In this document: in pieces, positions 23,080-35,986 of the stretch
Numbering within the stretch: the first letter of the stretch is position 1
How the letters are laid out: the number at the start of each line of letters is the position of its first letter
Source: Poecilobothrus nobilitatus
Lineage: Eukaryota > Arthropoda > Insecta > Diptera > Dolichopodidae
Direction of reading: 5' to 3'
DNA: 64,000 nt
Assembly: GCA_947095535.1 (NCBI GenBank)
Contig: OX352773.1
Span: 154,498,771 to 154,562,770, forward strand
Translations under genes and position numbers: made by a program
The notes under the pieces: model-generated
Seen by the model: the letters and a program-made list of their open reading frames with translations, nothing else
Told to the model about the DNA's origin: nothing
The model's database searches: none

Positions 23080-24015
23080 GTGGTTGGCAGTCAACGTGAA
23101 CAATCTGCAAAAGGTATAATATACAAAGGTATTATTTTTATAAGATTTGAAATAAAACGCATTTTAATCAGACAAAACCTTTTTTAAAATAAGATTCAGT
23201 TAACAATGATTTCTTGTAGTTCTGAAAAAAAAACGTGCTCTAAAAAAAAAAGTACTTGCATTTAAAAACCCTTGCACTTAAATTGAAAACAACTATTTTT
23301 TAAAATAAAAAAGATATAATATATAATACAATATTATTTTTGTATTATCCTAAATATGGAATTTAATAAAGTTAACTTTAATTAATTATTTTCCGTGAGT
23401 GAAAAGAGGGTTTTTCCTTTATTTTAATATTTAAAATCCATTCAAATATTATTTAATTTTTCAAAGTTGATTTTTTTTAAGTAGGTACTTATAGTAAAAT
23501 AAATTTCAAAAATTATTATTATTTGTTTATAAAACATTTAAAACATTATAAAATATAATTTAGGGATAATTAGTAGAATAATTTGTAATAATTTTTTTAT
23601 TATGCACTTAAATTTTATTTTGTACAAATTCTTAATTTTAATTGGACAAAAAAAAAAAAAAAATCAAAATATCAAAAAATAGGTATGTAAAGAAAAGGTA
23701 CCATAAAATTTTATATAATTAACATGCAAACGATTAGATAAAAACTTAATTTTAAGTAAATTAAATTATCATGAAATCTTTTTTTTTTATATTTCTCATC
23801 TTAATTTTTAGATTTTTAGAAGAAAAACACTTTTGTTTGGAAGTAAGGTATTTTGATTGAAATTAAGGTATATAAATAAGTTATCGATTATACATAAAAG
23901 ATATAAAAATATATGTATTTATTTTTTGAATGTAAATAAATCCTATTTGTCAACAATAAGAATTTTTTCGATATAAAACTGTTCAATACCTATATAATTA
24001 ATTAAGATCTCATTA
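23080..24015. other. AT-rich DNA, nothing recognised
   Basis: No gene or repeat that I can support. Confidence 0.6.
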
Positions 24016-24440
24016 TAAAATTTATGCTGTGAAACAACTTTTTTACGTGGCCTCCCATATAACGGCTTTCGATCCTTCAAAGTTGGAAAAATCTCTATTA
24101 TCAATAATTGTTAATATTTCAAATACACCTTAATATATTTTTAATCTAAAAACATCAAACGACAAGAAATTTTTTTAGCTTTTTAAAATTAATATAAATA
24201 TATATTAGATATACATATATTATAATATCTATAATATATCTATATTATTTCGCAATTTCGTACTTAAATTTATCGCTATGTAAGACCGTAATTTTGCAAA
24301 ATTTTGTATCAACTGTAGCTCGAGAATACTTTTAATCAGAGTCTTGAAATTTTCGGCGAAGAAGATCTTTGGGAATTGACATGCCTTTACTTAGAAAACA
24401 TTTTTATACTTTCCCTCATTTAAGAGCTTATATTAGAAAT
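24015..24440 (+). mobile_element. Decayed family A/D body
   Basis: Blocks matching the family A interior appear in order: a TGTAGCCCC-like start, ccaaacgacaaga, tacttaaatttatcgctatg, ttttgcaaaattt, cttgaaattttcggcgaag. There are no terminal sequences. Confidence 0.4.
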
Positions 24441-25932
24441 CAAAATTTGAAAATTCGCTATTTTCACTTGTGTAAATTTAGAATTTTTATCGTAAATGAA
24501 AAAAATTAAAGTTCTAATTTTATATTTTTACATATTGTATTAACAACCGTTTTTTTTTGTAATTATAGATATATGGATTCCTAAAAATTGAGAAAGTGCA
24601 CCTTGACTGTATTATTTTCTCAGATAGAAAATCTAAAACAAATTATAAATTTTTATGCAAAAGAGTCATAATATTCTAGAATACTTTTTATTGTCCTTTT
24701 GAAAATGTGCGCCCTTAAAAACCTTTAGATTTACCTAATACCTTGTTTTTACTTATGTGTAAAAGATAATATTACATTTGGAAAAAAATCGAATTAAAAA
24801 ATCTATACCCATAATAAATATGCCTATATAATATTATATACATATATGTGTAATTTATCTTTACCCAAACCAAATTATTATTTTTGAAGTATATAAAAAA
24901 AATTTATTTTTATAACTTAAAATTTTATATTGGGAACATATTCTTTTTTTTTTGTTAAATTCGAACTCTGTAAGGAGGATTTTTTTTATAGTAAAGTATT
25001 ATTTTAAAACTAAAATTTCAATTCCAATGATATTAATATAATAAAATAGCAACGTTGATTTGGTCATAAAAACCACTTGAATATTTTACGATTAAAATTA
25101 TATATGAAAATATTTTTACAAAGAAAATAAATAACACAAAAAAAAAAAAAATTTCTTCTAGTATTAAAGTTTAAAGCTTTACTGTTACTAAATGTCAACT
25201 TTAACATAACCAACTGTTGATATCAAAAACTGTTACAGTTAAAATCATATTAACATTTTTGTTAAGAAGGAGCAATCAGTTCTTAGTAATTAGTAGAATA
25301 ATTAGTGTTAAAAGAGGTTAACATCATCGGCATATTGAACAAGAAAATTTTTAAAAGTGGTGTGTGGCTTGGTTATGTCAATAGAATCCATAATATTATA
25401 ATAAAATTTAATAGAATGCATTATTATGTATGTGTATTATGTATTTTATGTATAGTTACATAATATTTGCAGAAAATTGAACAGGTATATAAAGAAAAAA
25501 AATAACATTAAATATTAATATTAAAAAAATAATTATTTATTTTTTGTGTAAAAATTATTGTTAATGTTATACTGACACAAGAACGAAAAATATTGACTCA
25601 TTCAAAAGATTCTAAATTTTTTTTTTTTTTAAAGGAAACAATATCATTTTTATATAAAGGTACGTGACAAAAATAAAGTTTAAAACTTTTTATATTATAT
25701 AGTAATATTTATGAAAACCATTTTGAACAAAAAAAAAAATAAGTGTTCTTGAAATATATTGTTCTTAAACAGAAAATGAGTGAAAAGATGAGTAACCGAT
25801 TTATAAAGCGAAAGAAGGATTTATTTTAAGGATAATTGCATTTATTTTAATAACAAAAAAAAAAAAAAAAAAAACTTCCATGAAAGTTACAAGTAGTAGT
25901 TATTTAAAATATTGTTTTATTTTATTCTTTTT
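24440..25932. other. AT-rich DNA, nothing recognised
   Basis: No gene, RNA or bounded repeat found. Confidence 0.6.
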
Positions 25933-26878
25933 ACCGACCGCATACATTAATGTATAAGGTAGGTATTGTTTTCATACTAAAAATTTCTACCCGAGATTTT
26001 CGCAAAAATGCACTACTCCGGTGTGGAGAAGGCTGTAAAAAAATTTTCAGCATGATGTCCGTCTGTGTGTGTGTGTGTGGGTGCGTGTGTGGGTATGTCT
26101 GTGGGCACGTGTACAGCTTAAACGACTGAGCGGAATTTTTTGAAATTTCATATTTATGGTTTTGACGTAAATATCTCGGATTGATAAGTTTTTGGAGCAA
26201 ATCGGACAACCGCAACTGGTAGTTTACTAGTGTACTTTTTAAGTTTTTTACGAATATTTCGTAACAGAAAAATTTTGTGAGAAAAATTATTAAGAAAAAG
26301 TTGTTACACAAGTAAAGAGGAACAACTTTGCCATAGAACATTTTTTGATCCGACTAACTTTAACTTTTATTTAATTTTTTTTCTAATTTCAAATTTCATA
26401 CGTAACACTCCATATGACTTTATATGAACAATTTTTTTTTGTTTTTTTTTATATCTCTAAAAATTTTTATACATACATATGTATGTACTTATATCTATGC
26501 CAATGCATATTATTCATTTGTTGATGACATAAAATTAAAACGGTAAAATTTTTGTTAGCAGATTTAATATTAATCTTATGTTTGTTTTGTATTTGTTTAC
26601 AGTTTTTATTATTTTTTACTTTTAATATTATTTTTTGAATGAAAAAAAAATCATGTATCTACATTACAATAATAATAATAATAAATGGATGTATGAATGA
26701 ATGTACATATATTTTTACGATTTCATTGCATATAATTATTTTTATTGAATAAAACAAAATGTTATTAAATTATTAGAAGTTATTTTGCTTTGATATAAAT
26801 TATTATGTAAAAAATCTATAAATTTTGGCATTGTACTTTTTGTGAAGTGGCGGTTGGTCCTGTGGTGGAGACAGCTGA
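25933..26878 (+). mobile_element. HINE-like family C element
   Basis: It starts ACCGACCGCATACATTAATG after a T-run, including the palindrome ATACATTAATGTAT, and ends ...GACAGCTGA before a T-run. CTGA fits the CTRR end of rolling-circle elements. A near-terminal GCGGTTGGT pairs with the starting ACCGACCGC. A GTCCGTCTG plus (GT)n tract lies at about 26056-26095, followed by ctgagcggaattttttg. Other copies are at 46559 and 55416. A long minus-strand frame inside is not conserved between copies. Confidence 0.75.
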
Positions 26879-27222
26879 TTTTTTTTTTTTTCTTCAATTT
26901 CTGTCAGTCACATAATTTTTAAGTGTTAAGCAAACACAATAAAAAAAAAAAAATTAAATTTAATTAATTTTAAAAAGTTATTCTTTTACGTATAAATGAA
27001 ATAAACTTGTATTATTTATAATAATTGTTGTCATAGGCTTCTTGAAACTTCGTTTTTATATTGGAGTAGTATTTTTTACTTTCTTTTATATATAAAATTG
27101 CTTTTATATATAAAAATAGAAATGACGTAAAGGGATAACTTGTAATAGGTTTGTATTAAACCTATGGCCTTATTATAGTTATATTATTTCTAGGATCATG
27201 TTTGTTTTATTTTAAAATAAAA
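26879..27222. other. AT-rich DNA, nothing recognised
   Basis: Short spacer between two mobile elements; no gene seen. Confidence 0.6.
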
Positions 27223-28069
27223 CGAAGAAGAGTGCAGTTGAGTAGTCGGTGCCAACTTTCGGATATCCGTATGAACGTAATGTATGCTATTTCCATAAAA
27301 CTTGATTAAATTTTATAAAATTTCAGATCTTTTAGTAACGATGTTAAGTACCGAAATATATTTATGTAAATTTTGGAGTTGTTAATTTCAGATATCTATG
27401 GTAATATAGACATTGAATTATATTTATTTAAAAAGATAAGTTGTATGGCAGCTACTCGAACTTGTTGTCCCAAGCCAACCATATTTTACAGAAATTGTTA
27501 TTATAAAATTTCATCGTCTTTTGTAAGATTTCAGATGCTTAGCTTTATTAAGTAACAAGATGTGCAAGCTATATGTACCTGCTGCTCTAGCCCAACTAAA
27601 TTTTACAGAAGTTATTAGCATGTAAACGACACCTTTTCAGAATATTTCAAATACCTAGTTATTTTTATTAAAAAGGAGAAGTTATATGGCAGCTATCTGA
27701 ACCTGTTGCACCAGCACAACCAAATTTTTTAAATGTTGTTGGCATACAACTCGACATCTTTTTGCAAAAGTTCAGATATTTAACTTCAATAGACACTGAG
27801 TTAATTCCATATAAAGAAAAAAGTTGTATGGCACCTACTCAAATTCTTCGGCCGAAAATGCTGAATTTAAATAGCGAAACTAACAATTTCGCTAAAGAGT
27901 CGTAAAAAATTTGAGGTTCCTAGCTCCTTTATTTTTTGAGTTATCGTCTAACTAGACGGATGTACATGGCTGAACGCACTTGAGTCTATATCTAGTTCGA
28001 CTCCTTTAAGGTGTCACAAACGTAATGGCAAATTTAGTATATCCTTGAACATACGTTCATACTAGTATA
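27223..28069 (-). mobile_element. HINE-like family A2 element (shorter, diverged)
   Basis: Read on the minus strand: a decayed 5' end (TATACTAGTATGAACG), the GACACCTTAAAGGAGTCGAA block, an ACGATAACTCAAAAAATAAA block, then four or five diverged 142-bp-type monomers. The 3' end is GTTCATACGGATATCCGAAA ... CTTCTTCG. The GTCC tract is nearly lost. Confidence 0.7.
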
Positions 28070-29157
28070 AAAATTTTATTTATATAACGATTGGGAGTAA
28101 TAAATATTCGTTCCATTTGATTATTAAACAACTCCATTACTTTACCTAATTTTGTATTTATACTGCTTCAGTCTACTCCAAATGTATATACATATTTAGC
28201 AGAAGAAACATATAGACACTTTGGAATTTATTTAAGAAATTTATATCAATAATTTTATACTCAATAAATAATTATCACACACACATATTTATTGTAGTTA
28301 TTGTTGTTGATTAACAATAATAATAAAACGAATCGTTGTGCATCCTTACTTCATGAAGACGGTTGTTACTTTATTATTTTAAATTTAGAACATTCTGGAT
28401 ATAATTATATTAAGCCGATTCTTTCCCTTTTGAATTATTTACAAGAGTAAGTCGCATGAATATTCACTTTAATTTATATCATTTTATTTAACCTAAACCT
28501 AAACATCTTCGATAAATAAAATAGGCTTTTTTGTAAAAATACATTATTTAAAACAGTTGATTGTAATTTTTTATCAACAATATTTACTTTTTCAATTTCT
28601 TCATTTTTGAATTTTTTTGTTTCCTTTTAAAATCGCAACATTTGCTGCCTAAGCTATTTTTTAAATGTATTCTTTCTGTATTATTAATCGAAATATGTCG
28701 ATATTTGCTTAAATTACGCAAATTAAAATAAAAAATAAAATAACCTAAAATAAATATAATTGAATGGAGGCATTGAATATGTACGTAAATCCTTGATAGA
28801 CATGTTATCTCTTACTTCGTTTATAAATTTAATTGGTCCTTTTTGATACCTGTAAGGTTTTAATATAATTTAAATATCTTTTTCATCTGTAACTCAAGTT
28901 TTATACACAAGAGTTTTTTAACCGTTCATTTTGAACTTCGCTATTTCATCAGTTACAGTAGCTTTGTCATCATTCATATTCTTTTGACTTTAGATACTTC
29001 ATCTATAATTATTCATGAACCTGTTTCTGTTTGTGAAATGTTATTTGTTGTCGGTCTATAATTTTTAGCAAAAACTTTTTAATATCAACAACTTTGTTCA
29101 AAATATACCTGTCAATTTTAAATCAATTTCATTCACTAAATTCTTATATACACCAGG
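28070..29157. other. AT-rich DNA, nothing recognised
   Basis: No supported gene or repeat. Confidence 0.6.
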
Positions 29158-29345
29158 AGGGGCATCGGTGACCTAGTGGGTAAGAGCGTATAAAATACGC
29201 TGTAAACGCCGAGGGAGTTTGGGTTCGAGTCCCACACACATCGTAGGAGTTATTCTCCCTTACAACATTTACAGCTATACCTGAACAAGAAAGGCTGTGT
29301 AATTTCCTGTCCACCTTTATGTGGCAGAGAATTGCACAAAAAAAA
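29158..29345 (+). mobile_element. SINE family 1 copy (tRNA-derived)
   Basis: tRNA-like head with box A (CCTAGTGGGTAAGAGC, about 29173-29188) and box B (GGTTCGAGTCC, 29222-29232). A tRNA-unrelated body follows (cctgaacaagaaaggctgtgtaat, ending atgtggcagagaattgcac), then an A tail. It is flanked by a 12-bp target duplication with one mismatch (29146-29157 and 29346-29357, ATATACACCAGG/ATATATACCAGG). Other copies are at 52964, 56031 (inverted) and 35095 (inverted, decayed). Confidence 0.88.
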
Positions 29346-29815
29346 ATATATACCAGGCAGCACATGTGACATGAGTAGTCAAGGTATATAATGGGTATAA
29401 TACATTTTGCTTGGCCAAAAAAGAGTTTTGTTTCTTAGTATATTTCTATATTTATGTTCTAATAAAATTTTAATGTTTTGATATCTTTGATCAATTTTTA
29501 AGCTTTCTATATAAAATAAAATGAATTTTGTAAGATATCATATAATTTTATTTCTTTTCATTTATCCTGGTACTATTTTGTATTAATAGGCCTTATCAGT
29601 CTTGAAATTTTTTTTATAAAAATGCTTATATTCCTCTCAGTTTTTCTTTTTGTGTTATTTCCTTTTATTTATCAGCACTCTAATCCACATCCACACCTGA
29701 AGTCACATGTCATCAAAATGATCACAGTTTTATTTTTTAGATTTGCAAAATTTTTGATTCATTACCAACACTAAATTCTGCTTAGACTTTTTCTTCCCTT
29801 CCTTTTAGCAAATTT
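29346..29815. other. AT-rich DNA, nothing recognised
   Basis: No supported gene or repeat. Confidence 0.55.
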
Positions 29816-30330
29816 CCAAAAAAGAATTTGAAAAAATGTGCCTATTAGTTTTACTCTATTCCTCCGTCCCTCCGTCTGTTCAAAAAACTTCTACACCGTT
29901 AACGATAGAGCAATGAAATTTTAACTATGGTACATGGTAAGCCTCATAAAAAAATTAATGTTGTAGAACAACATTTTCATGTAGCCCCATCCATTACAAA
30001 ACCCCAGCCCCTCTAACTTTAAAAAGTCCTATTTTTAAATGTCAAATTCGCTTTAACATTTTTTCATTTTCAAAAAACCATTCGAGAGGACTCTTTTTAT
30101 CTTTGTAAATCAATATCAAATTTATAAATTTTTTTTAAATTCAGTACTTAAATTTACCGTTATGTGGAAACCAAATTTTGCATGATTTTTCTTCCTTCAT
30201 AATTCCGGCACGCTTTTAGATAGGGACTTGACATTTTGAGATAAGAAAGAACTTTATAAGAATTAATATAAGTTTTCTCAGAAAATTAGTTTATACCATC
30301 CCCTGTTTAAGGGATAATAGGCCTTATATA
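29815..30330 (+). mobile_element. Family D element or fragment
   Basis: It begins around aatttgaaaaaatgtgcctattag, then cctccgtccctccgtctgtt, acaccgttaacgatagagcaatg and tgtagccccatcc. A decayed family A-like body follows (aaatttaccgttatgtgg, cccctgtttaaggg). Same block order as 62935-63600. Confidence 0.5.
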
Positions 30331-30766
30331 CTATAGGTTGCATATATACTGTATATAATAAAATAATAATATTATGTGATACTGATTACCTGATTAAAAT
30401 TAACATTTTTTCTTAATTGAGATTGGCATTTTGGCAAAAAAATCTACTACGAATTTAAAAAAAAACTCTTTATTCGTTAACATATAAAATCAATTAATGT
30501 AATGTTGAATGGTTTCAATTTCTTTATTAATTTATTTGAATTCTTTTATAGGATTTACTATATTATTATGTATGTGGTTATATTTTAATTTTTTTTTACT
30601 TTTAATTTTTTCTTTTGGTTTTTCACAATTCCTTGTATTAAAATTTATTTAAAGTGTTTTGTAAAAGGATATTTTTATTAAATTTTTTTTAAAGCATTAC
30701 AAATAACTTTTTTAGGTATCAAAATTCCTCTTTTTTAAATCCTCTTAAATCACAGCCTCCTCTATC

Positions 30767-30839
30767 CAGTCAATGGTGTAGTTGTTAAGACACTGGTCTT
30801 TCACACGAAAGGTCTCAGGTTCAAACCCCGGTTGGGTCA
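30767..30839 (+). pseudogene. tRNA-like sequence (Glu-UUC-like), degenerate
   Basis: D arm GTGT...ACAC around tagttgttaag, a tttcac anticodon-loop-like stretch, a T arm CAGGTTCAAACCCCGG and a partly paired acceptor are visible. The anticodon stem is poorly paired and the acceptor has mismatches, so this is a pseudogene or the head of another tRNA-derived SINE. A more decayed relative may lie at 37285-37347. Confidence 0.5.
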
Positions 30840-30860
30840 TAGGTATAGATTAATAAAAAA

Positions 30861-32200
30861 CGAGGAAGAATACAGTTGCCTTTGTCAACTCTTAGATACC
30901 CGTACGAAACCGTTAGTATTTTAAAATAATTTGGGTGAATTTTATAATTTTTAGAACTATGGGCTGTACATATTTATATTCAAACTATATGTTTACACAT
31001 TCTTCAAAAGCAGATTCTAACCTTCCACATAAACTTTTCCAAATATGCTATAGTACCATTTAATACTAAACGGCAAATGTATAATAATTTATACTATACG
31101 TATATGTATTATATATCATTCATTCATCAGTGACATATTCGATATGTATGAGTAAATAAGTATGTAAAATAAATATGAGTTATATAAGTATGTATACTAA
31201 TATCATATAAATATAAATTCTTCAAGCAACCGTTATATTTTTTATTTATTTAATTTTTTTTGTACTACGCATCATCCTCAATAATTTCAAATTATCGAGT
31301 AAAAAAATATGCAAAAAAATCGTTAAAAAAATTTGTTAGAAAAATTTAAAAAAATGAAGTCCCACTTTCGACAATTTTAAGGTAACCCTATATTATTAAG
31401 GAAACTTGTTAATAGAAATAAAAATATAATGTTGGAGCTTTAAATTTTGTGTATTGGACAGGTGTTCAAGTTACAGGCGTTTAAAACTAAGAAATTTAGC
31501 TTTTGACCCCATACAGCTCCAAAATGGGGGGCGATACAAAAATATTTTCTGAAATGACTCACACTTATTTTCAAAAACCTAACTTCTCTTAAAATTCAAG
31601 TTTCTAACTTAAACCGTTTGGAAGATAGGAGGAATTAAGAATTTTGCAAAATTTGAGTTTCGCGTAACGATAAATTACGGCACCATATAGCCTAAGTATA
31701 TATTCATTGTATATATATTTTTAAAGCTAATAAAAGCAGTAATCGTTTGGCGTTTTCAAGTTGAAGATATACCTTATACAACTTGTGTTAGAAAAATTTA
31801 AATATAGAGCTTTGGCGAACTTTGGGAATCTGTAGCTCCGTAACAGATCAGGCTACAGAAAAAAGTTGTTAAAAATAAAATTAATATTTTTATGATATCT
31901 ATCAGCAGTTAAAATTTCATGGCTCTATTTAAAAAAAAATGTGGGAATGTAAAAGTTAAGTATTCAAAAGCTACCCGAAGTTTTGGTCGGATTTTAACCA
32001 AAAAAAATAGGGAACATACAAATTGTTGTAAGAATATTTTGTGTTAATTTCAAGGCTCTAGCTTTCTTAGTTTTTGAGTTATCTTGCTGACGGACGGACG
32101 GACGGACAAAGCTTAATCGACTTAGAATTTGATTCTGATCAGATCCATACCTTTGAAGGTATATCTAGCTAGCTTATTTCGAGGTACGCGTATTATAAGT
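30861..32200 (-). mobile_element. HINE-like family A element, diverged 5' end
   Basis: On the plus strand it opens with the inverted 3' end (cgaggaagaatacagttgcc, hairpin, ctcttagatacccgtacga). It closes with the (GGAC)n tract (about 32093-32107) and the ctagctagcttatttcgagg block. The outermost 5' palindrome has decayed. The body contains the family A blocks, including tctgtagctccgtaac at about 31840. Confidence 0.8.
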
Positions 32201-33920
32201 ATATGGCTATGTCCTATAAATTATAATTATTATTATATTGTAAGAGCTATATAATAAAATAATATAATAAATCATAATTCATGTATAAGATAATATATGG
32301 CGTAGAAGTAATAGTCTTAGTCTTATACAATAGCTACAGCCGAGTAATCAACGGTTTAGTGAAATTAATAATTTACGAAACTGATGCTTAGTCAAATATG
32401 AATAATAAATGATTTAGTGGATGTCCTATATATTGGAGTGGCAAGGGAAAAAAAAAAATATAAATAATATTATGAAACAGTGTTAAATATTAAATTACAA
32501 TTTTAAATACTTAAAAAAAAAAAAATTACACTAGTAATTTTAATTACACTATTAATTATTAAATATAATAAAGACTGTCGTGATCTAAATTAACAAAAAT
32601 TAGAAAAACAAAAAAAAAAGAATCTAATAATGCTAATTTCTTATTTTGTTTTTTAAATCCTTTTTCTTTCCAACATGTCTGTTACGTGTTATACTCTTTA
32701 GGGTAATTAATTTTATTTAAAAAGTTTCAGATTATCATACATATATGTACATAATATTTTTTGATGGTAGAAAATTTTGAATATACAAGATAAAATTGTT
32801 ACTATAGTTTTATTTATTTTTTACTTATATCATTGATGTCCTTGAACATTAACTATAGAATATACTTTAATATAACCATGTTAAGCTATTAATTTTTAAT
32901 TTTTGGCTTCTATTGTGTATATTATTCATTCAAGTTTTTTAGACAATAAAAAATTTTTATTTTTCTTTTATTTAGACAACATTCTAATTACAAGAGCTAA
33001 CTAATTTGTGTTTTACTATATTTAATAAAATTAAAATAATGTTTCATATTCTTCTAAAACTTAATTAGGATATTTTCAGATTGGATTTAGAATACTTATT
33101 GTTGATGATTGCATAATAATTTAGTGTTCAGGATCGGTTTGTGTAGATACTCTCTAAGGAGGTTAAGCAAAAATATTTTTGTATACGAGTATATGTAGTT
33201 ATTAATTTGTTGTTGTCTGATAAGAAATAGATAAAAAATTATAAGTAAAGTTTTTTTTTTTTTTTTAGATATCTATAAATAAAGGATACAGATGTTTTGT
33301 GTTACTTGAAATCTTGTATTTTAGTTTCCCCTAGGAAAACTCCTTCCGTGATTTTTTTTCTGTTTGGTTGCTAAGTCTTTCTTTTTTTTTTTTTATAAAT
33401 TTATAACATTAAACGTGACATGGGTGATAATATCCAGTTTATTATAGAAATTTGAGATTGGGAAAATATTAGCAGTAATATTTAATTTTGCACATCGATT
33501 TTCTTATTTTAGCTTTTAGGTTTTTTTTTTTTTATGAATTTATATTTTTTTGTTAGTTTTGAATTTCCTGTATAATTTTGATATTGGATTAAGTATGTAC
33601 TTCATATTTGTATATTGCTTTAATTATTTTAATAAAAACTGTTGAAAATATTGCTTTATTTTAAAATTATAGTTACAATTAAAGTGCATAAAAGTTCATG
33701 ATCAAATCAGTAGTGGAAAATAATTGTTTTATTGAGAATTTATTGTTTACACACAGGCAAAATTTTAATTTTTCCATTTTTACTATAAATAACAGTATTT
33801 TTTGGTCTGAAAATATAATTGCCATATTTTAAGTTTTCGATCTAAAGTTATAAAATTTGAGATGCTTGTTTGAAAACCAAAATTTAAAACGAAATAAATA
33901 TTTCCTTAATTTTACTAAAA
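32200..33920. other. AT-rich DNA, nothing recognised
   Basis: Scattered homopolymer tracts; no supported gene or repeat. Confidence 0.6.
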
Positions 33921-34620
33921 AGAATAACTGTATAATAAACTCTAGGATATCCGAACCAACATAATATTATCTGTTTCCATAAAATTTAATTATCTTTTAG
34001 AAAATTTATGATACCTGACTTAAGTAAGTATCAAGATATATTTATGTAAATTTTGAAGTTGTAAGGCAACCACTCCTAATTTCTTACCTTAAACTAATCA
34101 AATTTCACAAGATTTATTGTTATAAATTTTGATAATTTTTTACAATATTTCGAATATTTGACTTAAGTAAGTGTCGAGATGTATTTTTTTCCAAGGTGTT
34201 TGAAAGCTATTCGAACCCCTTGCCCTAAACCAACCTAATTTCACGGAAATTATTGTATTATCATAAAACTTGATAATTTATTACATAGTTTCAAATTTTT
34301 AAGGAAATAAAGCCAAAAGGAAGAAATTGTATGGAAGCTACTCGAACGAGCAGGTCGAACTTGCTCAATTTAAATAGTAAAGCTAACAATTTCATAAAAA
34401 TGATATCGTAAAAATTTCAAGAATTCTCCTTTATTTTTTGAGTTATGGTGCGAACGAACGGATGGACAGACGTACAGGATTAAATCTATTCGGAAAAAAT
34501 TAGATTCTGAACAAGAATATAATATATACTTATCTATCATATCTACTTCGTCTCCTTTAGGGTGTTACAAATTTAATAGTAAATTTATTATATCTTGAGA
34601 ACTATGTTGCTACGAGTATA
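33921..34620 (-). mobile_element. HINE-like family A2 element, decayed
   Basis: Plus-strand blocks: ctctaggatatccgaacc (inverted 3' subterminal part), two or three monomers with gtatggaagctactcgaacg, ttttttgagttatggtgcg, acggatggacagacg, and ctcctttagggtgttac near the right end. Confidence 0.6.
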
Positions 34621-35094
34621 AAAACTATCAACAACCGTTAACTGTTATCTGTTAGCAGTTTTATGTTATTTAATAATATATAAATATTTAAATTTGTACA
34701 TAAAATCAATATAGTTTTTTATCGTTTATTTTAGATATTTTTTTTTTTCAAATAAAAACTGCAATAAATTAAAAATAAAATGTAAAAAAAATATCTAAAA
34801 TTTTGTTTATTTTGATTTCATTTTATTATTATTTGGTTTGTTTATTTTTTATTACATATAATTGTATTTGATACATTTATAATTTATGAATAAATTATAA
34901 TTAACTAACAAAAACATTTATAATTTATGAATAAATTATAATTGACTAACAAAAACAAAAAAAAAAACAGGGATGAAATTCTGCCCATGAATTTTTTTTT
35001 TAAAAAGAGTTAAGATAAAGAAGAATTTTGATATGAGATAAAACTGTAATTTGTTAAATCTTGATTTGAGACTTTAAATAGAGCGTTTTTTTTT
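34621..35094. other. AT-rich spacer
   Basis: Apart from the 41-bp duplication nothing is recognised. Confidence 0.6.
34875..34956. repeat. 41-bp tandem duplication carrying a perfect hairpin
   Basis: 34875-34915 is repeated at 34916-34956 with a single A/G difference. Each unit contains the palindrome TTATAATTTAT-GA-ATAAATTATAA (11-bp arms). Confidence 0.9.
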
Positions 35095-35245
35095 CGCCTG
35101 CCACGTAAATGTTACAAGGAAATTACACAACCTTTCCTTTTCAGGCGTGGCTGTAAATATCATAAGGGTGAATTATTCTTACGAAGTGTGTGGCATTCGC
35201 CCACACCAACACTCCCTCGGTGTTTACAACATATTTCATACCTCT
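35095..35245 (-). mobile_element. SINE family 1 copy, decayed
   Basis: Plus-strand blocks tgccacgtaaatgttac, cctttccttttcaggcgtgg, tgtaaatatcataaggg and actccctcggtgtttacaac match the inverted SINE at 56031. The box A end is degraded. Confidence 0.65.
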
Positions 35246-35503
35246 TCCATATTGTATTTTGGGGGATTTTTTTTTTCATTGTTTGGAATTTTATAACTTT
35301 GAAATTTTTTTATTTTGTCGAATTATGACACCACCCCCATCCCATTTTAAAAAGTACTATTAAAAGAATTATAATTTAAAATTTCAAATATTTTTATAAA
35401 AAAATTATCTTTGATTGGTTAAAATAAAATTATTTTGAGATTTGGGTTGATCTAAAATTTTTGTATCTAAAGTTATTAAAGTTATTTTAATTGTATGTTT
35501 AAA

Positions 35504-35986
35504 ATGAGAAAGTGTGTATAATCGACTGTGTCAACTTTAAAATACCTGTACGAACATAAATGATGCTCTTACCATAACATTTAATCGCATTTCACAAAAT
35601 TTGAGACATCTTACTTAATTAAATAATTTAATTTCACTTTAATTAAATTTTAGATGAACCTATATAGAGGTTTAACAAACACTGCAAAGTTATTTTCATA
35701 TAAGAAAAGAGAAGTTGTAAGACAGTTACTCGAATTCCATGGTCGAATTTACTGGAATTTTAATAGGAAACTAACATTTTTACAAAAATGAAATGGTAAA
35801 AATTTCAGAATCGTATAGCTTCATTATTTTTTGAATTATCGTGCGAACGGACGGACATATATAGATAATCGACTAAGAATTTGATCCCGAGCAAGAATTT
35901 AATATACTTTTCCATAACTATCTCATCTACTTGAAAGTGTCATAAACGTAATATCAAATATATAGTAATTATGAACTACGGCTATA
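35504..35986 (-). mobile_element. HINE-like family A2 element, short decayed copy
   Basis: gactgtgtcaactttaaaatacctgtacgaac at the left is the inverted 3' end. One monomer remains. ttttttgaattatcgtgcgaacggacgg and acttgaaagtgtcataaacg near the right mark the 5' side. Confidence 0.6.

Noticed and set aside
25931..26341. 136-codon minus-strand open frame in a family C element, with a His/Thr-rich middle
   Set aside because: The same DNA in the copies at 46559 and 55416 is read in a different frame in the middle, so the protein is not conserved. The His/Thr repeats come from the GT microsatellite.
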